From positions 1-57,872 of the forward strand of contig JAPPLN010000097.1 in assembly GCA_028874175.1 (NCBI GenBank): 57,872 nt of DNA, written 5' to 3'. Shown piece after piece: positions 1 through 7,257 of the stretch. The notes below the pieces were generated by a model. It was not told the origin of the DNA. It did no database searches and saw only the letters and a list, made by a program, of their open reading frames with translations. The stretch's first letter is position 1, and the number at the start of each line of letters is the position of its first letter. This DNA is from Chloroflexota bacterium. Its GTDB lineage: Bacteria > Chloroflexota > UBA11872. The translations under genes were made by a program, and so were the position numbers.

Positions 1-278
1 GGCAACCGGCTGGTCGTCACCATGCGCCGCCCGCCCCGGTTTTGCAAAGGTCTCATATAGCGAAACGGAAAGGCATGCAGAACGATGCTTAAACCGGAGA
101 TTGCAAGCCCGGTGAAGGTAGCCCAAGCGAGATAGTTGTCCGATTCTCCGGAGGCCCGAACGACAAATGTCGTGAGTAGAACGACGCTAATCGTATTCGG
201 AACGAAGATCAGGAGAGCCGCGCCGAGCGCCTGGCGGGGTGGGCACTTTTCGGCCGGCTCGTAGCGCATGCTTTTCAT
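1..278 (-). CDS. Nucleobase permease-like protein, N-terminal fragment cut by the left edge
   Basis: An open minus-strand frame enters from the edge; the first in-frame ATG is at 278, with another at 269. The translation has a short polar start (MRYEPAEKCPP) followed by two hydrophobic segments, LLIFVPNTISVVLLTTFVV and YLAWATFTGLAISGLSIVLHAF. This arrangement, with an RASG.S..YL.WA stretch between the segments, recalls the N-terminus of uracil/xanthine permeases (NCS2/SLC23, inner membrane purine or pyrimidine uptake). The last 25 residues before the edge no longer look like that family, so the contig end may be poor or the gene may be broken. The frame stays open upstream of the ATG but has no other start. 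The DNA is less GC-rich than the neighbouring operon. Family call is from memory and moderate at best. Confidence 0.45.
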   Translation of the reverse strand, partial: MKSMRYEPAEKCPPRQALGAALLIFVPNTISVVLLTTFVVRASGESDNYLAWATFTGLAISGLSIVLHAFPFRYMRPLQNRGGRRMVTTSRL

Positions 279-424
279 CCAGCTTTGTGCGTCGGGGGCA
301 TTGCCGATGGTGAAGCTTAGCGACGTTCCCCGAATTCCGGCGCATGTTAGCAGCGTCCAAATGACGCTTCCCGGCCACGATTCGAGATGCGGGATGTTGC
401 AGCGGTCCGTGACCGGTGCGGGCG

Positions 425-1450
425 CTAGCGCCAGTCGAGGGCGACGCCCCAGTACTCGTTGGGTTTGTTGAGGAGGCCGTCGTAGGCGGCGGCGATCTGG
501 TTGGCAGGGAGGCGATGGGAAATGAGTTCGGCCAGGCGGAGGCGTCCGGACGACACGAGGTTGAGGATGATGCGGGCGTTGCCGGCGATGGATCGGGGAT
601 GTCCCCGGGTGGTCGGGTTGATGGGCAGGCGGTGTTCGAGCGCGCCCTTGATGGCGACCCAGGATTTGTGGACGGGCTGGAGGAACTCGTTGAGGTCGGC
701 GGTGACGGGCGCGCGGGGGGAGCCGAGGAGGATGAGTTCGCCGAAGGGCGCGGCGGCGTGGATGGCGGTTTCAGCGACGCCGGCGTGGCCGACGGCTTCG
801 ACGACCGTCTGAGCGCCGCCTCCAGTTATGTCACGTACTTGCGAAGCGATGTCAGTCATGTCGTCGCCGATGACGCGCTGGATGCCGACGCGGTGGGCCA
901 GTTGGCGGCGAGCCGGCACGGGGTCGACGCCTATGACGCGCGCGCCATCGAGCTGAAATAGCTGGGCGGCGAGGTTGCCGACGAGGCCGAGTCCGAATAC
1001 GACAACCCAGTCGTTGACGTTGTTGTCGGCGACCTGGGGGGCGGTGATGGCGACCATGCCCATGCGGACGGCGGCGGCGAGGTCGCTGGGGACGTCAGCG
1101 GGCACGGGGACGACCATGGTGTCGGGGTCGTCCACGGCAACGAGATGGTGGGAGACGTGCTTGCGCTGGGTGAAGACGCGGTCGCCGACGGCCAGAGATT
1201 CGACGTCTGAGCCGAGCTCAATCACGCGGCCGCAGTTGGCGTAGCCGGGGCGGGCGGGGAAGTGGTTCCAACTGCCAGGAACGTTGACGCCGGGGTCGAG
1301 GCCGGTGAAGTTGGCGAGTTCGGTGCCGGCGCTGATGAAGGTGCACTCGGTTTGGACGAGGACTTCGTTGGGGCCGATGGGGCCGGGGATCGGGATTTCT
1401 TCGATGTGGACGACGTTGGCTGCGGGGACGACGGCGGCGCGGCCGGTCAT
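425..1450 (-). CDS. Zinc-type alcohol dehydrogenase-like (MDR) oxidoreductase
   Basis: Medium-chain dehydrogenase/reductase of 341 residues. The N-terminal catalytic fold carries the SAGTE motif (about residues 41-45) and PGYANCGRV. The Rossmann domain shows the NAD(P) motif GLGLVG near residue 155, followed by an acidic residue at the end of strand 2 (VIGVDP), which suggests NAD preference. The usual structural-zinc cysteine cluster is absent. This SAGTE subgroup often sits beside, or is fused to, a Gfo/Idh dehydrogenase. Here its ATG overlaps the stop of the upstream Gfo/Idh gene by four bases (ATGA), so the two are probably co-translated and act on the same sugar or polyol. The substrate cannot be read from sequence. 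Confidence 0.8.
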   Translation of the reverse strand: MTGRAAVVPAANVVHIEEIPIPGPIGPNEVLVQTECTFISAGTELANFTGLDPGVNVPGSWNHFPARPGYANCGRVIELGSDVESLAVGDRVFTQRKHVSHHLVAVDDPDTMVVPVPADVPSDLAAAVRMGMVAITAPQVADNNVNDWVVVFGLGLVGNLAAQLFQLDGARVIGVDPVPARRQLAHRVGIQRVIGDDMTDIASQVRDITGGGAQTVVEAVGHAGVAETAIHAAAPFGELILLGSPRAPVTADLNEFLQPVHKSWVAIKGALEHRLPINPTTRGHPRSIAGNARIILNLVSSGRLRLAELISHRLPANQIAAAYDGLLNKPNEYWGVALDWR

Positions 1451-2637
1451 GGGGTCGCGCCGAGCTCGGCCAGGGTGAGGCGCCGGCCGCCGCGGGACAC
1501 GGATTCTTCGGCGGCGATGCCGAGGACGGCGGCCCAGTAGGCGGCGTCGAGTCCGGCCACTGGATCGCCTTCGCCGCGGAAGACGGCGAGGGCGTCGGCC
1601 AGCAGGCGGGTGTCGCCGCCGCCGTGGCCGCCGCGGGCTACCTCGACGGGGCGTTCTTCGTCGCGCTCGTCACGGCGGCCGGTGAGCCGGAAGGCATCCT
1701 GGCCGTCGCGGCCTTCGACCTTGCCGCCTTCGCCCCAGACGCCGATTTCGCGGGTTGTGTAGGAGGCGAAGAGGCAGAGGCTGTAGGAGACGCGCTTGCC
1801 GCCTTCGTACTCAATGCTGGCGCTGGCGTGGTCGACGGTGTCCTTTTCGGAGTTAAAGACGCAGGTGTCGAAGATGTAGCCGCTGGTGGCTTCGGCGTCG
1901 TGGTAAAGCTCCCTGAGGCGGCCCTGGGTGATGTCGACGTATTCGGGGCAGGTGTCGGCAGCGTCGCAAGTGAGGCAGCGCTCGCCGGCCCAGTCCTTCG
2001 GAGTGAAGACGGCGACGCCGCCGGTGGCGCTGACGCTGACGGGGCGGGCACCGAGCATCCAGCCGGCGATGTCGAGAGCGTGGCAGCTCTTGTGGACAAG
2101 AAGGCCGCCGGAGTTGGCTCGCAGACGGTGCCAGCGGCGGAAGTAGCCGGCACCGTCGCGATTGTCGGTCATCTGGACGAGGCGCGGGTCGCCGATTTCG
2201 CCGTTGACGATGGCGTGGTGCATGCGGTCGTAGAAGGGAACGTAGCGGAGGACGAAGCCGGTCATAAAGCCGCCCGGAGACCGGCGGGCCGTGTCACGGA
2301 TGCGGTTGCAGTCGTCGATGGTGGTGGCGATGGGCTTTTCGCAGATGACGTGCTTGCCGGCCTCAAGGGCGGCGACCGCGTAGTTTGCGTGGGTGGCATC
2401 GGGGGTGGTGATGACGACGACGTCAACTTCCGGGTTATCGAGGACGACTGACGGGTCGGTGTCGGTGCGATCGACCTCGAAGTGTTTGGCGCCCAAGGCG
2501 AGGCGGACGGGGTCCATGTCGCTGAGGGCGACGATGTCGGCCTGGTGGGGGAAGTCGTTTCGAAGGCCGCGGGCGAATGACCCGAGGCCGCGGCCGCCGG
2601 TGCCGATGATTCCGAAGCGGAGGCGGTCGGTAGCCAT
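1447..2637 (-). CDS. Gfo/Idh/MocA family oxidoreductase
   Basis: NAD(P)-dependent sugar or cyclitol dehydrogenase of 396 residues. The N-terminal Rossmann fold begins LRFGIIGTGGRGLGSFARG, and the catalytic EKP motif is in HVICEKPIATT. A cysteine-rich insertion (CLTCDAADTCPEY, around residue 228) is typical of one Gfo/Idh subfamily and may bind a metal structurally. The ATG shares its A with the last base of the hisG stop (TAATG), and its own stop overlaps the MDR start (ATGA), so the three genes form one minus-strand unit. Substrate unknown; pairing with an MDR enzyme suggests successive oxidation of a sugar or inositol-like compound. Confidence 0.85.
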   Translation of the reverse strand: MATDRLRFGIIGTGGRGLGSFARGLRNDFPHQADIVALSDMDPVRLALGAKHFEVDRTDTDPSVVLDNPEVDVVVITTPDATHANYAVAALEAGKHVICEKPIATTIDDCNRIRDTARRSPGGFMTGFVLRYVPFYDRMHHAIVNGEIGDPRLVQMTDNRDGAGYFRRWHRLRANSGGLLVHKSCHALDIAGWMLGARPVSVSATGGVAVFTPKDWAGERCLTCDAADTCPEYVDITQGRLRELYHDAEATSGYIFDTCVFNSEKDTVDHASASIEYEGGKRVSYSLCLFASYTTREIGVWGEGGKVEGRDGQDAFRLTGRRDERDEERPVEVARGGHGGGDTRLLADALAVFRGEGDPVAGLDAAYWAAVLGIAAEESVSRGGRRLTLAELGATP

Positions 2638-3509
2638 TAGAGGAACTTGTTGAGGGGGAACTCGATGATGCCCTCCGCGCCGGCCTTGACCAAACGGGGC
2701 ATCAGCTCGCGAACCTGCCGTTCCTGGACGACGATCTCGACGCTGGCCCAGGGCTGGCCGTAGAGGTCGGCGACGGTGGGGGCGGTGACGCTGGGGACGA
2801 GGGCAATGATTCTGTCCAGGCTGTCCTTCGGCACGTTCATCTTGAGCGCGACGCGGGATTGGGCGTCCAGGGCGGCCTTGAGCATGGTGGCGACCTGGTC
2901 GATCTTGGCCCTCTTGACCGGATCGGCATAGGCGGCCTTGTTGGCGATGACCTGGGGGCAGGAGGTGAGCATGGTTTCGATTTCGCGGAGGCCGTGGGCG
3001 CGGAGGGTGGAGCCGGTTTCGGTGGTTTCGACGATGGCGTCGGCCAAGCCGCCGGCGACCTTGGCCTCGGTTGCGCCCCAGGAGAACTCGACGTTGGCGC
3101 TGATTCCACGCTCGGCGAGGTAGCAGCGGGTGAAGTTGACCATTTCGGCGGCGATGGTGGCGCCTTCGAGGTCCTGGACGGTCTGGATCGGGGAGTCCTC
3201 GCGCACGGCCAGGACCGCGCGAGTGGGCCGGTTGCTGCGGCGGGAGTAGGGGAGGACCTGGATGACTTCAACGTCGGACTGGTTTTCGAGGGTCCAGTCC
3301 TTGCCGGTGATGCCGGCGTCGAAGGTGCCGTGCTCAACGTAGCGGGACATTTCCTGGGCGCGCATGAGGGTGAGGCGCAGGTCGTCGTCGTCGACTTCGG
3401 GGAAGTAGTTCCGGGAGGCGATGACGATATGCCAGCCGGCGCGCCGAAAGAGTTCGATCGTCGCGTCTTGCAGGCTGCCGGCCGGGATCCCGAAGTCGAG
3501 CGGTGCCAT
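2637..3509 (-). CDS. hisG: ATP phosphoribosyltransferase, long form
   Basis: First enzyme of histidine synthesis: joins ATP and PRPP to give phosphoribosyl-ATP. The product is 290 residues, the length of the long, self-sufficient HisG_L form. The N-terminal domain shows FGIPAGSLQDATIELFRRAGW and AGITGKDW. The nucleotide/PRPP region includes EMVNFTRCYLAE and ADAIVETTETGSTL. A C-terminal ACT-like regulatory domain follows (about residues 215-290). The ATG at 3509 is preferred to a longer open frame reaching 3995: conservation starts here, a GGAGGG ribosome site lies 12 bases upstream, and the extension is proline-rich repeat DNA. No other his gene is in view; it heads a coupled run with two sugar dehydrogenases. 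Confidence 0.92.
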   Translation of the reverse strand: MAPLDFGIPAGSLQDATIELFRRAGWHIVIASRNYFPEVDDDDLRLTLMRAQEMSRYVEHGTFDAGITGKDWTLENQSDVEVIQVLPYSRRSNRPTRAVLAVREDSPIQTVQDLEGATIAAEMVNFTRCYLAERGISANVEFSWGATEAKVAGGLADAIVETTETGSTLRAHGLREIETMLTSCPQVIANKAAYADPVKRAKIDQVATMLKAALDAQSRVALKMNVPKDSLDRIIALVPSVTAPTVADLYGQPWASVEIVVQERQVRELMPRLVKAGAEGIIEFPLNKFL

Positions 3510-3723
3510 GAGCTTCTGTGCCCTCCACAAATAACCGCCCAGCTGGGCGGCGGGTTCAGGATATCGGGTTGAGGGGTTTGGGTGGATGGTGGAGCGAGTC
3601 GGCGAGGGCGCCAATCGGGGGTCTCGCGCGCAATAAGAGTTTTTTCCAAAAAACTCTTGAGGCGGCGGGGAGTAGTTTCCGGCGAGTTTCCGGTGGCTCG
3701 GAGGACGAGGACTGGATCCCCCC

Positions 3724-3766
3724 TTCGACAGGCTCAGGGCCGGCTCTTCGGCAAGCTCAGGGCAGG
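3724..3766 (+). repeat. Two adjacent TTCGACA-type intergenic repeats
   Basis: Copies start at 3724 (TTCGACAGGCTCAGGGCCGG) and 3747 (TTCGGCAAGCTCAGGGCAGG), followed by a GGACGCCGGGATGACGG tail. Related copies lie at 4806, 5003 and 8763, always between genes and in the same orientation. They look like a dispersed short intergenic repeat family. Confidence 0.75.
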
Positions 3767-3908
3767 CTCTTTGCGGACGCCGGGATGACGGAGCGGGCGG
3801 GGCGGGGCGCTTTTTGGCTGAATCGGGGACGCGGCAGGCCCGCCCCGGCGACGGACGGGCGGGGGACCGGCGCAGGAGGGCAGCGGGGCGTGGGTGGGCG
3901 AGGTCTTC

Positions 3909-3937
3909 GGGGGGGGGGGGGGGGGGGGGGGGGGGGG
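3909..3937 (+). repeat. Homopolymer run of 29 G
   Basis: An uninterrupted run of 29 G, followed by further G-rich runs to about 3973. Such a tract could form G-quadruplexes, but it could equally be a sequencing or assembly artefact. It lies in non-coding DNA. Confidence 0.9.
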
Positions 3938-3973
3938 TGGCGGCGGGGGGGTCTGGGGGGGGGGTTACGGGGG

Positions 3974-4030
3974 AGCTATCCCTCGCCCCCCCCAACCCCC
4001 TCTGGGGGTTCGGGCTGGCGAGAGATAGCT
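3974..4030. repeat. Long nested hairpin
   Basis: Outer arms AGCTATC (3974-3980) with GATAGCT (4024-4030) and CTCGCC (3982-3987) with GGCGAG (4017-4022) enclose an inner perfect hairpin AACCCCC-TCT-GGGGGTT (3994-4010). A run of T follows at about 4038. No gene ends nearby on the plus strand, so a REP/MITE-like palindrome is more likely than a terminator. Confidence 0.65.
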
Positions 4031-4390
4031 TGGGCCGATTTTTTTGGCGGGTCGGTGACGAAGGTTGGGGGTGTGAGGGGACGGGAGGACGGCGCGAGGA
4101 ACGTTGGGTACGCGGACGTGGCGGGGAGTTGGGGCGGAGAGTAGAGACCGGAAGACGTTGGTGTGCGACCGGCCTCTGCGCACGGTGAGGAACAGGCGCG
4201 GGCGGCGCCGGGACGCCAAGGGGGCAAGGCGTCGGAAGAGGCGGGCGAGCATGGGGGTTCCGGGATGGACATGGGATAGGGCGTCTCTATTGTACACGAA
4301 ATGATTACGATGGGCAAGGAAGACAGGGAAATATTGAGTCTTTTGATGTCCCCATGCGGCCTGGGTGGGGGTTAGACCTCGACCGGCGGA

Positions 4391-4452
4391 CCCCTCAACG
4401 AATTCCGGCGCGGACGCCGGAGTCTGCCTCTCCCCTCGGAGAGGGTGAAGAG
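4391..4452 (+). repeat. Palindromic repeat element, copy A
   Basis: About 62 bases made of two hairpins: a CCGGCG...CGCCGG stem, then CTCTCC...GGAGAG, ending in GGTGAAGA. A homologous copy lies at 10002-10062 where the first stem has different but still paired bases (CGGCCG). Conserved pairing with changed sequence points to a structured mobile element. Confidence 0.7.
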
Positions 4453-4678
4453 CCGCGGCCCCGGAGGTTGTTGATGCCTCGGGTGGTGGGTGCTACTGGG
4501 TCCTCGCCCCGGATCGGGTCCCCCGAATCTCGTCCGGGGCAGGCTGAGGCAGGCTCGGGACAGGTACTCCGGGGACGCCGGGATGTGGTTCGACTCGGTC
4601 CTCCGACGGACTCCAGACCGGCTCACCATGAACGGTTGGGGATGGGCGCCCGGAGGGTGGGGGAGCGCGGCTGGGGAT

Positions 4679-4777
4679 GTGTTCAGTCGATCGGGGCAAT
4701 GTGTTCAGTTTCGGGGTCAATGTGTTCACTTTCCGGACGAATGTGTTCACTTCTGAGGGTCAGGTGTTCAGTTTCGG
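4679..4777 (+). repeat. Five-unit array with 21-22 base period (GTGTTCA type)
   Basis: The core GTGTTCA(G/C)T begins at 4679, 4701, 4722, 4743 and 4764, giving spacings of 22, 21, 21 and 21 bases. Between cores are G-rich spacers such as TTTCGGGGTCAA. The spacing is two helical turns, so all cores face the same side of DNA, as expected for a multi-site protein-binding region or transposon-end repeats. No coding function is implied. Confidence 0.8.
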
Positions 4778-4805
4778 GCGGCGCACGTCCCCTCTCACGG
4801 CCTCC

Positions 4806-4825
4806 TTCGACAGGCTCAGAGCAGG
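4806..4825 (+). repeat. TTCGACA-type intergenic repeat
   Basis: TTCGACAGGCTCAGAGCAGG, member of the family seen at 3724, 3747, 5003 and 8763. It sits between the two 21-22 base period arrays. Confidence 0.7.
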
Positions 4826-4853
4826 TTTTCCGGGGAGGCCGGGTGACGGGGAT

Positions 4854-4952
4854 GTGTCCACTCTGTCAGGCCGATGTGTCCAGTTTTTGGCCCGATGTGT
4901 CAACTTTTCGGCCGAATGTGTCCAGTTTTAGGGGCAATGTGTCCAGTTTTGG
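4854..4952 (+). repeat. Five-unit array with 21-22 base period (GTGTCCA type)
   Basis: The core GTGTCCA(G/C)TTTT (one unit GTGTCAACTTTT) begins at 4854, 4876, 4897, 4918 and 4939, with spacings of 22, 21, 21 and 21 bases, exactly the spacing pattern of the array at 4679. The two arrays differ mainly by T versus C at the fifth core base. Each is followed by GGCGG(C/T)GC(A/G)C and then, after 30-60 bases, by a TTCGACA-type repeat, so the whole module appears duplicated and diverged. Confidence 0.8.
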
Positions 4953-5002
4953 CGGTGCGCCTTGGTTGGGGACGGGGCACGGAAGGATGGCGAGATTCCC
5001 CA

Positions 5003-5022
5003 TTCGACAAGCTCAGGAGAGG
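5003..5022 (+). repeat. TTCGACA-type intergenic repeat
   Basis: TTCGACAAGCTCAGGAGAGG, the copy that follows the second short-period array. Confidence 0.7.
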
Positions 5023-5198
5023 TTCTGGGGGGACGCCGGGCCGTAGTTGGTGGGAAGCGGGAATGACTGGCAACGCGGGTGGGTGTTGGCCTAACTAGGT
5101 CGGGGTGTGAACCGGCGACGGGGATGGGGGATGCCGGCAATGATGGCAATGCAATCAAAGCAGGCAACGCTGGCGGGGATAGCGTTGTCAGCGATGCG

Positions 5199-5414
5199 CG
5201 GGTGGAGTGGGTGGATGAGCCGGTGGCGGGGTATCCAGAGCGGGCTGTGCCGCATCGGGAGCTTGGGCCTCGGACGCTTACAAATCTGTATAACGAGCGG
5301 CCGCAGTGGTTGGAGGACGCACATGCCGCCCTCGATGGCACCGTAGCGGCCGCATACGGCTGGGATGCCGATAAATCCGACGACTACGCGCTGCGAAAAT
5401 TGCTCGAGCTAAAT
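5199..5414 (+). pseudogene. Remnant of an MmeI-like DNA methyltransferase C-terminus
   Basis: The plus-strand frame reads VEWVDEPVAGYPERAVP and then RTLTNLYNERPQWLEDAHAALD, VAAAYGWDAD, YALRKLLELN. From memory, this run is the conserved C-terminal signature of large class I SAM-dependent DNA methyltransferases of the MmeI/type IIG kind: TLTNLYN.RP.WL, then AYGW, then LL.LN. Only about 70 residues remain of a protein normally near 900. Upstream sequence is repeat DNA, and downstream the frame runs into unrelated sequence. No methylase motif (NPPY or SAM-binding) is present, so it is inactive debris of a restriction-modification gene. Confidence 0.7.
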
Positions 5415-5479
5415 ATCGCGGTCAACTACAGCGAACAATCCACTATTGTCAATCCCCCTCGCAGTAATCCACTGCGACC

Positions 5480-6352
5480 TCACGGGGTTCCAAGCAATAT
5501 TCCATATGCACTGTTAATCTCTACCATCCAAAAGCTCTCTTGCCATATACGCATTTGAAACACCGCCGGATCAGAAAACAAAATACCACGATCTCTTGCC
5601 CGTTTTTTGATGTCAGGAAAGTCGTCAATGATCTTCTCTTGCATTCGATCTGCCCAGTGCAAACACATGTCAGCTCGTCTAACGTCGAGAACATTCTCTC
5701 CAGACGAAACGGCCCCTCCGCCGATGGGAAGATATGCAACTCCATTTTCAATCTCAACGAACAAATTGACATTTACTTTCCGCAGGTCCTTTATTTCTTC
5801 GTCTGTAACCCTGTCTCCTACAACCCCTCTGACCCGATATCGGTCTATGAGCGCCGGCCAATTCTCATGGATGGTCTTGACTAGCTCCTGCTTGGCCCAC
5901 GAGCCATGTGGAAGGACGGCGACGAAATAGGCATGTCCTTTCTCAAATCTGCAATACAGAAGCATGTCGGTCCGCTCTACAAAACCGTCCCGCTCAATAC
6001 GTGCACCTAGATGAAGGTGGTGAATTCCCCAATCATTGAGCATGGCGTCATTGTAGTTCACTTTCTTGATATTCTTGCTAAGGTATGGAGTGATGTCGCC
6101 ACCTTTATGAATGATCTGCTCGATTTGAGCAAGGGCATCGTGATGCTTGGGACAGTATGAGAAGCTCTTGGACTTTATAATCCGGCGGGGCATCGGTAGT
6201 ACCAAGCGTCGACATACTCCGAAGTAAGCTCGCAGTAACTCGTCATCTCCAGAAAGGCCGCATACGTCATATCCCAGTCGAGCTAGCTCAGCACGATGAA
6301 TTTCCACGAAATCTCGACGTAGATCTATGTCGACGGTTGCTGATGCTGTCAT
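5480..6352 (-). CDS. Unknown 290-residue protein, AT-richer accessory gene
   Basis: Not recognised. The product is soluble, without a signal peptide or membrane segment. It has an N-terminal helical part, a motif NDWGIHHLHLG (about residues 107-117), and alternating strands with GHAYFVAVLPHGSW and NVNLFVEIENGVAYLPIGGGA. The His-x-His pair after a Trp-Gly could be a metal or catalytic site, but this is a guess. Base composition is clearly lower in GC than the rest of the window (by eye 45-50 percent), with codon choice to match, which suggests recent transfer. It lies between a methyltransferase remnant and an ATPase/DUF4276-like pair, so a role in phage defence or another mobile function is plausible but not shown. 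The ATG at 6352 is the only strong start. Confidence 0.7.
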   Translation of the reverse strand: MTASATVDIDLRRDFVEIHRAELARLGYDVCGLSGDDELLRAYFGVCRRLVLPMPRRIIKSKSFSYCPKHHDALAQIEQIIHKGGDITPYLSKNIKKVNYNDAMLNDWGIHHLHLGARIERDGFVERTDMLLYCRFEKGHAYFVAVLPHGSWAKQELVKTIHENWPALIDRYRVRGVVGDRVTDEEIKDLRKVNVNLFVEIENGVAYLPIGGGAVSSGENVLDVRRADMCLHWADRMQEKIIDDFPDIKKRARDRGILFSDPAVFQMRIWQESFWMVEINSAYGILLGTP

Positions 6353-6657
6353 ACTGCGAGTTCGGCTAAATGTGCCTGAGCGTCTTGCATTGCTATTGTC
6401 TCACTGCAAGTCTGCCTCAGGTTGTCGCTAAGATTCGGCAAATCGGCTTACTTGCGCCGAATTCCGCTAACGATGCCACCAAGGCCGATCAGCGCGCCCT
6501 GAATGGTTCTTACCAGATTGATTGGATCAGCCAGGCGCGGTGGCAGAGAGCCACTGCGTGGCAGGACAAGGGCGTGGCTGCTGGGGCCTGTCGAGAGCCT
6601 CTGGAGGGGATCTGAAGAAGGGTTGACGGCGGAGCGGGCCTGGGAGCGAACATCTGC
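6353..6657. other. Intergenic stretch, no gene seen
   Basis: About 300 bases between the unknown accessory gene and the DUF4276-like gene. Short open frames exist on both strands but none has a ribosome site with a plausible product. No hairpin or repeat stands out. Confidence 0.5.
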
Positions 6658-7257
6658 TCAGGAGAGATCGCGCAGGGCTTGGACGAATCTCCTGGCGTGG
6701 GGGGATGCGGCTATGACTTTGGCCGGGTCCAGGCTGGCCAAGATTTCGAAGCTGTGCGCTCCCTTATCGTAGGCGCCTTTTGGAGTAGGTCGGGATGCCT
6801 GTCTTAGGCGGTTGAGCACGTCCTGTTTCGGGATCTGTTCGATGTTCGGGTTTCCCGGTAGCGCCTGAGATCGGAAGTGCTGGCCGTAGAACTCCTGGAG
6901 TGCTGGGCGGTCGGCAAGGAACCAGGATTCCATGATCTGGACCATGAGGTGGCATTGGTCGTTGGTTGCACCTGATGGGCAAGTCCAGCCGTCGCGCGTG
7001 TTCAGATGTGTCCACGGGTCCCGAGCTGTGACCGGGGCTTCGGCGTCGACCAGGAGTACAGCGACCTGATCTCCTCTTTCGTGCGCTGACTTGAAGGCGT
7101 CGTACGCCTGCTGGCGGCCGCCGGCAGCCTCGATGCTGGGCAACTTGCCGGCGAGACCGGCTTTGCCGAGGAATTTCGCGAACTCTCGACGGAATGCCTG
7201 GTTGAGATACTTCGATTTTCTGTCGCCACCGCCCTCGATGATGAGCTTTACGCTCAC
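6658..7257 (-). CDS. DUF4276-like, TOPRIM-type partner of the adjacent ATPase
   Basis: 199 residues. The start reads KLIIEGGGD (Glu8, Asp12) and a second acidic motif is VAVLLVDAEAP (Asp71, Glu73), which fits a TOPRIM-like metal-binding fold. CHLMVQIMESWFLADRPAL (about residues 102-120) is the signature I associate with DUF4276. The GTG start overlaps the ATPase stop by four bases (GTGA), so the two are co-translated at a fixed ratio. Pairs of a RecF/OLD-like ATPase and a small TOPRIM-like protein are known in anti-phage systems such as PARIS (AriA-AriB) and in AbiLi/AbiLii or RloA/RloB pairs. By analogy this would be the effector nuclease. Family call is from memory. Confidence 0.7.
   Translation of the reverse strand: MSVKLIIEGGGDRKSKYLNQAFRREFAKFLGKAGLAGKLPSIEAAGGRQQAYDAFKSAHERGDQVAVLLVDAEAPVTARDPWTHLNTRDGWTCPSGATNDQCHLMVQIMESWFLADRPALQEFYGQHFRSQALPGNPNIEQIPKQDVLNRLRQASRPTPKGAYDKGAHSFEILASLDPAKVIAASPHARRFVQALRDLS

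Larger units (their letters stand above)
3510..5198. other. 1.7 kb gene-free, repeat-rich intergenic region
   Basis: Open frames here are long only because of high GC, and none has a recognisable protein. The stretch holds several TTCGACA-type repeats, a run of 29 G, a large hairpin, a palindromic element also found at 10.0 kb, and two short-period arrays; each is listed separately. It separates the hisG operon from the accessory genes at 5.2-8.4 kb and looks like an accumulation site for small mobile repeats. Confidence 0.75.

Noticed and set aside
416-961. Open frames on the strand opposite the MDR, Gfo/Idh, MqnD and similar genes (up to 400 codons)
   Set aside because: They are antisense shadows caused by high GC at third positions, rich in Gly/Asp/Val or Ser/Pro/Arg, without ribosome sites or family motifs.
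3518-4144. 208-codon frame over the repeat region upstream of hisG
   Set aside because: It reads through TTCGACA repeats and the G run as Gly and Arg repeats; no plausible protein.
4679-4952. CRISPR array
   Set aside because: Repeat cores are only 9-13 bases with a 21-22 base period and no distinct 30-base spacers; no cas genes are present.
4354-5046. 230-codon frame with CSVSGSMCSLSG-type repeats
   Set aside because: The apparent protein repeats are just the translated 21-22 base DNA array; the flanks are intergenic repeats and no start signal is present.
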